A stretch of DNA of 64,000 bases from Siphonodentalium dalli (taxonomy: Eukaryota > Mollusca > Scaphopoda > Gadilida > Siphonodentaliidae), in the NCBI GenBank assembly GCA_032622095.1, contig CP136069.1, positions 199,489,239 through 199,553,238 on the forward strand, read 5' to 3'. Positions 48,001-60,000 of this stretch are shown one piece after another. The notes under the pieces are model-generated. The model worked only from the letters and a program-made list of their open reading frames with translations, searched no databases and was not told the origin of the DNA. Made by a program: the position numbers and the translations under genes. Each line of letters starts with the position of its first letter. The first letter of the stretch is position 1.

Positions 48001-51000
48001 ATTATAACTATATAATCACACACCCTCTACATTCACACAGTTAGTTCCTGTAGGAATCAGTACAATTAGCTCCTGTAGGAATCAGTACATTTCGCCATAC
48101 GGTTAACATGAACGTTTCCGATGTTCATAAACCAATAACTGAAGTTGACACTTCAGTTATTGGCTGATGAAACGAAATGCCTACGTCACTTCAAGCTGGT
48201 CATGTGCACCCTCTTGCTGCGTGTTATTCATAGACTGTTGGAATTTGAACAATATGTTACTTACAATTGTTTTGTAGTTTTGAAAAGTTGTTGTAATGAT
48301 TTCACCGGCAGAGTAATAAACAAAAACACTTTGTTTAACCCTTTGAGTGCCAGGTCGATTTTGTATCAACCCATATACCCTGTGCCAATGCATTCTCTTA
48401 TATATGCGAGTCGACCATAGGTCGCCTCGCATATATAAGAGAATGCATTGGCCTAACAATTTTTTTTTATTTATTTTTTTTTTTTATACAATTTTTTACA
48501 ATTTTAATAATTTATTCTTATATTCTTTAACAGACTTATTTTGTAGGTTTAGGGCCGATGAGATCGGCCCCTGGCACTCAAAGGGTTAATTACTCTGCCG
48601 GTCAAAATCCAATGACCCCCCCCCCCCCCCCCAATCGATCTGCAAGTCATTAAGTAACAGAACAAGGGCGTCACTCGAAGGATAAGATTGTTCATTGACT
48701 AATTATATATAAACCTACTGTAAACTATTCTAGCAATTCCAAGATATGGAGGAAAAACGAATATGCAAGTGTCAAGAATATTACAAAAAGACGGCGTCTA
48801 TACACAGAGAGGTGCTACCGATTATCGGCAAATGTCTCGATGGGATGGACGTTGCTGCCGATGCTGTTAACCCTAAAGCTGTGAGTTTTCGACTGTAATA
48901 GGTCAAATAATTAAAAATTCTGTGTTCTCATGCACCTCCCTCGTCACTCATGCACCCTCACTCCAAATTTAAAATTTTGTTTTCAAAATCCTAGTCAGAT
49001 ATTTTTTCCAAAATTTTCTGTGAGAAATATTGATTTGAACAATGAAAATGATTTCTTTTTCGTTTCTAGAGTATGTTTTCCATATTTTAGAAATAAAATA
49101 AAAATAAATAGCCTCCCTTCCGCATCTCAAAATTGAGAACACAGTTATTAATGGCCTGAGAGGGGGATGTATCGGGACATATAAAAGTATGTTTAATGAA
49201 CCAAAACTGTTAATGTGTGGAACCAATTGACTTCATTTGTTGATGCCATTGCAAGCCTTAGAACCGTTTACTACGAGTTAACTCATAGTGGCAGCCAACG
49301 TGTTAATAAAAAGAATCCCATTAATCGGATTGGTGATAATACGTTTATAAATATTCTCGAGGTCACCTTGGCTAGCAAGCATCAAAATTACCTTGGACAA
49401 CCCTTCAATTGTATGTACTTAACTATTGTTGGGATAATATCAATTGCATTTGTGTAGAATTCATATTACAATCTCGTCTCTGAAGATTGGGTTGCCAAAA
49501 CACTCAGAAAGAGAGTGTTCATTCTATATCAGAGTTCATACCGTTGCTTCAATATCTTGAAAGTACTTGAATTTAATTTTGAGTTTTCAACCCCTCGAAA
49601 GTCATTGAATTTTCCCAAGTTGCTTGAAAGTCCTTTAATTTAGTACCCAAAGGTTGACTCACTGAAGCAATCTTGTCTTATGTCAACAGCGAAGAAATAG
49701 TGCTTGCAACTGCATACTGAACTTGATGCCAAGTTTCACGAGCTCAAAACCAAATAAAAATCAACTAAAAAAAATGATTATTGTACATAGTGTATATAAA
49801 GTTAATCAAATTTAATCAATCATGACCATATATTCTTTCCACTTTTCATGACAATACATGGCCATGTGATAGTTCAGTAAAATGGAGTGAGAATGTCGGT
49901 TATCCACATTATATGTGGTGCTTGAAAAGCCCTTGAAAATTATTGTAAATTCATAGTGGGAACCCTGTATAATATATTCATTCATTTTACTCTTAAATTT
50001 TTTCCAGGATTGTTTATTAGTGATAGACAGATACAAATCTGGTTTTCCTATTCCCGAAGACATTCCATTTGAGGATTTAAGTGGTTCTACGTTTAATGGA
50101 GGTTCTTCGGACACTTTAAAAGCGAATACTCCTAGTTCTTATAAAGACACTGTGAAAGCCAACACAATTTCTGGGAGAGGAAAAAAAAGAGGGTTAATCG
50201 GTACATTATTCGGTAACGCAAAGGTGTGTATTTATAACTACCTTCAGGCCTCAAAATATCGTGCTGGACATTCGCAGAATGAGGTCCCCAGAGGGTGAAT
50301 TTAATGAGTACCCCCGCACAGGGGGCTAGTATTACCAAATTCATCCTCTGGGGACTTCATTCTGCAAGGCCTCTCTGCTATGGGAGACCTACACACAGAT
50401 TTTAAGTTTCCAGATGGTGAAGATGGTGATGTGCACCCATTGTGCACCTCCATTATATATTGTGTCTTCTGCCAATTTGGAGATATAGAAAAACTAAACT
50501 GAAAAAAAAACTTTCTAAAGAAACTAAAAAAATTGTTAGTTTGATAATAAAGACACTTTCCAGAGAGGATGAGACTTAAGCAGAATGAGGTCCCCATAGG
50601 GTGAAAATTTAGTGATGCTAGACCACTGTTCGTGGTAACGTCACTAAAATCACCCACTGGGGACCTCATTCTGCAATTGTACAGTATATTTTGAGGCCTG
50701 TCTGTCTTCAAACTAACGTTGTTTGAATCTCTCGAATGATGTGTCATCTATCATCTCTCCCTATGAATGATTTGATGGGTTGAGAAATGGTAACTTTGTA
50801 GCATGTAACATGTATGGAAAACAATCCTACTCAAAATATATGAAGTATTTTTCATTTTCTGTCAAGAATTTCAACATCTTTGAGATTTATGAAATATTGT
50901 ACCTTTTGGAAAAAGGATAACATACATGTATATAAGCAAGCCTCGAATAAGTGTTTCTGTCATTTGCAGAATGAGGTTCCCAGAAGGTGAATTTAGTGAT

Positions 51001-54000
51001 GATATCCCACACAGAAGGCTAGCATCATCGAATTGACCCTCTAGGAACCTCATTCTGCTTTGGCCTCAACTGCTATGGGTTCCTCAGTTGAAGTTGGTGA
51101 TGTTCACCCATTAATCACCTCATTTATGCAATTTATCTTCTGAAAATTAGGGACTATATATCCTTCCCAGAAGACGAGGCCTAAGTAGAATGAGGTCCCC
51201 CTGAGGGTGAATTTGGTGATGCTTGCCCGCTGTGCGGGTAGCATCACTAGATTTACCCTCTGGGGACCTCATTCTGCAAATGTGAGACACTGTTTCACGG
51301 CTTGTATATAAGTATCATCTCTCGACCTATACGTTGTCTCTTAATACCCTCTGTACATCTGTTGTCTTGTACTAGACTGTACTGATAGACATACAAGAAG
51401 TTATGTATGTAATGTATGCGTTCTATTATATGAACTTGTTTATATTACTTCATTGATTTATGCAGCACTAGATAAGGTTATTTTATTACTCCATGAACAT
51501 TTTGCAGATTTAAACTTTATTTAGAAAAATCCATTTATGAATTTTAGTCACTTTAATTAAGTTAACCAAACTGTTATATCATTAAACCACACCAATATTA
51601 TAGCCTGGTTTACATCTGTGCAGAGAAAAATATTCCATAACCACTGCAGTATTAAATAGACACACATTGGCATTGGACCTGAATTGCACAATATCAATGA
51701 AAACAATGTTTTATTCAAATAATAAAAATAACGGTATTGTTTTCTGTAAATGTTTAAATAATGCAATAATGCAACAAGCAAAATGAATTACTATTTATTC
51801 ACCAAAATTAACATAAACCAGTGAGTTAAAAGTTTTATATTTTTACAATATGTGAATAAAACTTTGTACATTAGTTTCGTAAACCAGGCTATTAAAATTG
51901 CTGTTAGATAATATGAAAATATTTTTAAAAAATCTGATCATTATCCCCATAACATGAACATATCTGTTCGTCATCCTATTTTCATACATATATAAAACTC
52001 CCTGATAATTTTATAATCATTTCAGTTTGGTTTGAAGTGCCCAAAGTATGATATATAAAATTATTGAAGAAATTTCTTCTGATAATATTCTGCATAACAT
52101 GAACATGACAATAATAAGCCCATACTTAATATGTTACTGAACTTACTGTTCAGTTGTCCAAGTTTCCTTCTACGTAAACCAGCCAGTGAAATCGGTAGGG
52201 ATGATACTGGTTTACTATAAACCAGCCAGTGAAATCGGTAGGGATGATACTGGTTTACTATAAACCAGCCAGTGAAATCGGTAGGGATGATACTGGTTTA
52301 CTATAAACCAGCCAGTGAAATCAGTAGGGATGATACTGGTTACAACATAAACCAGGTAGTGAAATCAGTAGGGATGATACTGGTTATGACGTAAACCAGC
52401 TAGTGAAATCGGTAGGGATGATACTGGTTACGACGTAAACCAGCTAGTGAAATCAGTAGGGATGATACTGGTTATGACGTAAACCAGCTAGTGAAATCAG
52501 TAGGGATGATACTGGTTATGACGTAAACCAGCTAGTGAAATCAGTAGGGATGATACTGGTTATGACATAAACCAGCTAGTGAAATCGGTAGGGATGATAC
52601 TGGTTACGATGTAAACCAGCTAGTGAAATCAGTAGGGATGATACTGGTTACAACATAAACCAGGTAGTGAAATCAGTAGGGATGATACTGGTTATGACGT
52701 AAACCAGCTAGTGAAATCGGTAGGGATGATACTGGTTACGATGTAAACCAGCTAGTGAAATCAGTAGGGATGATACTGGTTATGACGTAAACCAGCTAGT
52801 GAAATCAGTATGGATGATACTGGTTATGACGTAAACCAGCTAGTGAAATCAGTAGGGATGATACTGGTTATGACGTAAACCAGCTAGTGAAATCAGTAGG
52901 GATGATACTGGTTATGACGTAAACCAGCTAGTGAAATCAGTAGGGATGATACTGGTTATGACGTAAACCAGCTAGTGAAATCAGTAGGGATGATACTGGT
53001 TTACGTCTTAAGTACGGTTGGCTTACTCTTCTATAGCAAATTTACTCCCAGATTTTTCGTCTATTTTAATCGACTTTATCATACAAATCAACACAAAATG
53101 CTACATTGATTGGAAAGAGTGATATCTTTCGGTCATAATGATGTATTATAATCTAACTGTTGTCTTAAATTACGTACTAGTACAGAATATGCCGTGTAAT
53201 TAGGAGTAAACTCACATTTGATCGGTTTGTTTATCTCCAGAGAATACCCGAACTGTTACAAAGTTCGTAAGGTCAAATAAGTTTGTATTCTTATGAAATT
53301 AGATAAACATTGTGATATTACATATATTTTTCACATTAAATTACTTCATGTACTTTCAGTTGACAACTCTTGTTTAGTTCAGAACAAATATGTTTTGTGG
53401 AAGAAATCAGGTTGCTTTCACAGTTGTGACTTTTCATTGATGTCATTGGTGATTTTTCGCTTAACCCTTTACCCAACAAACCGGCCAAAACCGGCCAAAT
53501 AAAGCTTCAACAGCCTAAAATATCTTCGGTCTGTCTCAATAGAACCATACAAATATGGATATCAATGGAACCGGCTCCTTGACCACATTGTGATGGTTAC
53601 AGTTATGCCCTGTGCCAATGCATTCTCTTATATATGCGAGTCGACCATAGGTCGCCTCGCATATATAAGAGAATGCATTGGCCTAAAAAAAAAAATTCTG
53701 ACATTCTTTAACAATTTTATAATTTTTAATGTGTTAAGCCAATGCATTCTCTTATATATGCGAGGCGACCTATGGTCGACTCGCATATATAAGAGAATGC
53801 ATTGGCACAGGGCCCTTCTGTTGGGTAAAGGGTTAAATTCTGCTATAGGAAAGTAAATAGAAAAGGCTATGGTACTTTGATGTCAACCAGTATTATCCAT
53901 ACTGATTTCACCAGCTGGTTTATACGTCGATGTAAACCAGTATTATCCATACTAATTTCACCAGCTGGTTTATATGTCGATGTAAACCAGTATTATCCAT

Positions 54001-57000
54001 ACTGATTCCACCAGCTGGTTTTCATTGAAGAAAACTGGGAACAACTGTTCATGTACATTGTGATTTGAGGCATCACATTGGAGGTAACGTTGGATGATAT
54101 ACAGACATATATTTTTTATTTAACTTCCATCAACTTTATCTACAGCTAGTACATGGATTTATGATGAGATTTATCATAACTTTATCTACAGCTAGTACAT
54201 GGAATTATAATGAGATTTATCTACAGCTAGTACGCGGAACTAAGATGAGATTTATCTACAGCTAGTACATGGATTTATGATGAGATTTATCATAACTTTA
54301 TCTACAGCTAGTACATGGAATTATAATGAGATTTATCTACAGCTAGTACATGGATTTATGATGAGATTTATCATAACTTTATCTACAGCTAGTACACGGA
54401 ACTAAGATGAGATTTATCTTTTTTCAACTGTGAGATATCTTTGTAGAGTTTGAGTCTGCCATCCTGCCGATTACGTCTCATTCAGGTAGCTATGGGGTGT
54501 GTCGGATACCTGTAGGGATATATTCTACACATAAATAAAACCTGATTGGTTTAATTTTTCCCCCATATGGATGAAGTGCATGCTTAGGTAATATTCCTTT
54601 ATTTCCCAGGAGAGGTAAATCAATGAAATAGAGTTACTACCCTTTTGTAGATGCATTCATTTTAAACTGCCTTTTGTTTTATTTTCTCCTAAGATCATAG
54701 GATTTTTGGTACGTATACGTCAGAATGCTGGGAATTTTTGTTGATCACACACCCTTGTTTGCTTGACCTTAAATAGATCAAACGATGAACCTCTATACTC
54801 TGGCTACGCACGTAGAGATCACGTTCCACCAGTTCAAAAGCTGGGAACATATTGAAGATCTGATGGAACTTTATAACATTGAAAAAATAACGCAGATAAT
54901 ATATTTCTTTGTCGATACCTATTCCTTAACCCTTTGGTGGCGGAAGCTGTGCTGGTACAGCATTAAAGATCCTGTGCCAGTGCATTCTCTTATATATGGA
55001 GTCTCCACAGGGAGCCTCGCATATATAGGAGAATGCACTGGCTTACAAGGTCAAGGTTAATATTGTTAGGCCCTTTATATATGGTCGCAGCTCGAGATTG
55101 CATGATTTAGGCGAATGTATGAGCCGATTTCGCGATAAACATGGAATTGATTCCCTAGGGAAATTTCATGATTGTTACGCGACACAGATCGAAATCAGCT
55201 CACCAAAGTCCCTTAAATCATGCAATCTCTAGCTGGAATCATCACCTTCTGTGAAACACGTTATTTGCTTATTCAACGTAACAAAGTTCCATGTCAGAAT
55301 ATAAAAAAGTTTCCTGGTTTTGAACAGGTGGAATATAATCTCCATAGGCGCAGCCAGAATAGAGATTCATGGCATGATCTGGATCTCAATTAGTCTCAGT
55401 TTCCTCTGATCTGGCCTAGTTAAAAGTCATTTTAGTTCTGAACTAAAAACTCAATTGTATTTCTCTTTCAAGAGTCTCATTAGATTTTGAGATATTGTGC
55501 GATATAAGTATTTGAAACAACTGTCATCAACAAGCCTTAAAATAGTGTGTCTGTCATTTGCAGAATGAGGTCCCCAGAGGGTGAATTTAGTGATGCTACC
55601 TCGCATAGCGGTCTAGCATCACTAAATTCACCCTCTGGGAACCTCATTCTGCTGAGGTGTAAGCAGAATTAGGTCCCCAGAGGGTGAATATGGTGATGCT
55701 AGCCCACTATGTGAGGTAGCATCACTAAATTCACCCTCTGGGGACCTCATTCTGCAAATGACAGACACCCTATTTCAAGGCTTGCTATCATCAATAAGAT
55801 TAAGTACATGATAAAATAGATTTGTTCTTATTTTAATTTTTAATAACTCTCCAATAATGAGTTGTCACATTTTTAAACTATTGTTATGTAAACATTACTG
55901 TTACAGTGGAATTACCGATAAAAATCCAATAAGACTCCAAAGTTTAATCAAAACATGACGGGGGAAAAAATTGGAAAAATATATCAAAGCATTGAAAACA
56001 TAATCTGAAATTCATATTTAGACTAAAATATTTTAACTTACTACAAGATTAGCGATGCTTTTTGACAAATCACTCTAACAATTTTGTTTACATAACCATG
56101 GTTTCATAATAATTAATGGTTTCAACACACACAATCTCATTATTGGAGAACTATCAATAATAAATATAAGAACAAAGTTTATAAATTTCTCCATGTTCTT
56201 CTTAGTTGTGCTGTTTTACAGACTTTAATGTTTGTTGGCACATTTAACCACTGAGAGGTCATGGATCTCTTTAATGTGTTTAGTCTACACTTTACTATGG
56301 GGAAAATATGTTGTTTCTTACTCAGAACTAAAACAACATTTGAAGAAGTTGTGTGAAGGTGAAACTGGACTAATTTGAGCTTATGTTTAGTTGTAAAAAC
56401 CAATTGTTTTGTCTATTACCTCTCATATATGCCAGAATATGTCACCAATCCTTTTTATTCAAATCTCCTCAATTTCATCACGGATGAGATTTTATTTTAT
56501 CCCAGGCAAATCTTATAATTCATTCATTTCTGACACCCAATGGGCTCGGTTATCGTTATACTTCTCACTCGCCATCGCCCTTCCCCCCCCAAGTCAGGAT
56601 TGTTGTTATGCTTACCACCAACTAGTTCACAGTGGACCTAGTGTTATTTAAACTAGATCCACCCCAGGCAGTATCTCATAATCTGTTCAGAAGGAGAAAT
56701 AGTTAAAAACATTTTTCTTGACAATTTGAGCATAAGCTGTTCGGTTTGGATAAATAGTTTTTAAAATTTCTTGACGATTGATTGATTTATTGCAAAGTCA
56801 CATATAACAGCGAAACAAGCAAAACGTATAAACACTATGTACAAAAGATTACATATCACATCATTGTTCATTCCATAAACACACGTGATTATATATAAAT
56901 CAGTAATTAAATTATATATTACACAATAATAGTTGATAAACTTAACAAGTATACCGGTATGATAATTACATGTGTTCCTCCATAACAATAAATATAAATT

Positions 57001-60000
57001 TCGGATTCCGCTCACATGGAATAAGACACCTTCTAAAGGCACACCTTAGGAATACACAGCCAATTAGAGCATAAACTATTTGGTAGAAATACTGTATACA
57101 CCCGTCAGTAAGCCCGGGGGGCTCGTGCACGTATACTGTATACACCCGTCAGTAAGCCCGGGGGCTCGTGCACGTATACTGTATACACCCGTCAGTAAGC
57201 CCGGGGGACTCGTGCACGTATACTGTATACACCTGTCAGTAAGCCCAGGGGCTCGTGCACGTATACTGTATACACCCGTCAGTAAGCCCGGGGGACTCGT
57301 GCACGTATACTGTATACACCCGTCAGTAAGCCCGGGGGCTCGTGCACGTATACTGTATACACCCGTCAGTAAGCCCGGGGTGCTCGTGCACGTTTTTGCT
57401 CAAAAGTAGTTTTAAAAACAATTCTTGACAATTAGAGCTTAAGCTGATTGGTAGGAATTATTAAAAAAGTTTTCCTTGATACAATAAGGCATTTTACACC
57501 AGGAAAATATGCTCTTTACAATCATTTGTATATATGGGTATTCAACATAATGGTTCAAGAAATGAAAGGATGTATCAAAAATTTGATCGGGGAGGCAATG
57601 AACAGGATATGAAATTGTTATATTGGGTATTGGTGTTGAATAATAACTCAGGTTATAACCATTTCGTTTCATAAAAATGCTCCCAAGGGTAGGAAGCCGT
57701 GAACTGCCTGGGAATGGTGAACTACATTTAAGCACAGTTTAATAAAAGACAGCATGTCCGTCATAAATCACTGTGTGAGCCGTGTCATAGTTTCAATATA
57801 CTATGCTACCCCGATTCCCTGAACAATTGTCTTTCCATTTTAATGCAGATAATTTGATGTTCCATTTTTTATGTGGGCAAAATGGAAGATTTGAGAATAA
57901 ACTGAGTATTAAAGTTGACAATTTTATGAATAAACAAACGGTAAATAAATATGAATAAAACTTTTGATAAATAAATTCAACTGAATTCTATAGTATTGGC
58001 TTATAAAGAACAATTTTCCAAAAATTACATTGTTGATGCATGTAGCTGACATTTGCCGACTATTAAGTGACTGTTGAACTGTAGAAGAGAGAACCGATAT
58101 ACATTTAAGATTGATCTTCTTGTTTTTGGGATTTACATGTTATTAGTGTGGTCATATCTAATTGTCAGCTAAATTTCCAGAGCTTCAATAATCTTAGTAA
58201 ATTTGAGCTTAATCACCATCGTTCTTTGTGTTTGTTGTCGTTAATATGTCTGTTGGTTAAGTTTGCATGGTTCATGTGATAAAGGTTCTCAAGATCTTAC
58301 AATATCGTTTTCACGAGTACCCAGGATTTCAAAGTTGAATGAGATACAGGAAGTTATACCCGGCATAAATGCGAGCATTTGTTACTTGGTTCATTTAACA
58401 GTTTCTATATTCAATGGACTCTCCCATTCTATAGTAAATGTATACAATGGAATCATCTATTATTCGCCTGGAGGGATGTTCAGAAATTATGAGCAGACGA
58501 CAGACAGATGAATAGATAATAAAAATGCAGGAGGATTCCTATTCACTGGTGGGCAATGTGCAGAAAATTTACATTTACCACCAATGAATATGATTCCTTC
58601 TGGACTTTCTATTGTCTAAATGGACTCTCCCACTCAGTTATAAAAGCATACATTGGAATGGTTTATTATTCTTCTAGAGGTATGTTCAGAAAATATGAAC
58701 AGATGACAGACGATATTCTTATCATCCCTCCAGATGAATAATAGACCTTTCCGATGTGTACTTTTATTACTGAGTGGGAGAGTACCTGGGTATCCCAAAT
58801 CAGTGCTTCGAGATAACGGTAGCCCTTATCAATGGAACCACGTGAACTTAATGGGGTACTGTACACTAAATCCAGCCATTTATGGCACCATCTAATATAA
58901 ACAGCTCGCGGTAATGCTTACATGAATTATAAATAGCTCGCGGTAATGCTTACATGAAATATAGAAAGCTCGCGGTAATGCTTACATGAAATATAAACAG
59001 CTCGCGGTAATGCTTACATGAAATATAAACAGCTCGCGGTATTGCTTACATCCAATATAAACAGCTCGCGATAATGCTTACATGAAATATAAACAGCTCG
59101 CGGTATTGCTTACATCCAATATAAACAGCTCGCGATAATGCTTACACGAAATATAAACAGCTCGCGGTATTGCTTACATCCAATATAAACAGCTCGCGAT
59201 AATGCTTACATGAAATATAAACAGCTCACGGTATTGCTTACATCCAATATAAACAGCTCGCGGTAATGCTTACATGAAATATAAACAGCTCGCGGTAATG
59301 CTTACATGAAATATAAACAGCTCGTGGTTATGCTTACATGAAATATAAACAGCTCGCGGTAATGCTTACATGAAATATAAACAGCTCGTGGTTATGCTTA
59401 CATGAAATATAAACAGCTTACAGTCATAAACTCATTTTCATTATAATTACATGTTGTTTGCATCCTTCATAGAGCGCATGAGTGTATTTTTCAATAATTC
59501 ATGGCTCAAATTCATTCATTTTTTGCATATTTATATATTCTGTTGAGTATAAAAGGAGATGGTCCCATAAAGTGCCAAATTTAGTGTACAGTACCCCTTT
59601 AACTGACTTATAAATAAATTATGCATGCATTTCTACGGGCCTTTAGGTTTCTCTTAACAAAACATTTTGGATCTCAAAGTAATATTAAAAAATGAATCAC
59701 TGAATTTACTTAATGCTCTGTGCGTTATATTTGTTCAGATTTTCTGATACTTTACTCAACCTAACCTGGACTTGACTCAACCTAATTGCTTGTTATTACT
59801 ATAATGTTGAAACGAGGCCTGCAGATATGATGCCAGACATTTGCAGAATGAGGTCCTCAGAGGCTGAATTTATTGATGCTATCCTGCACACTAGTGTCAC
59901 CAAATTCATCCTCTGGGGACCTCATTCTGCATGGCCTCATCTGCTATTGGAGACCTACACTCAGATTTAAGTTCCCAGATGGTGATGTGCACCCATTAGG

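Noticed and set aside
50301-50747. 148-codon minus-strand open frame
   Set aside because: Lies over the family G palindrome with its arms translated; no similarity to known proteins.
52173-53006. CRISPR-like regular array
   Set aside because: Units are contiguous 45/46-bp copies with no unique spacers, in a eukaryotic intron; it is a satellite.
57080-57409. 109-codon frame of repeats YTPVSKPGGLVHV
   Set aside because: Frame across a 43-bp minisatellite; shifts register between units and has no splice context.
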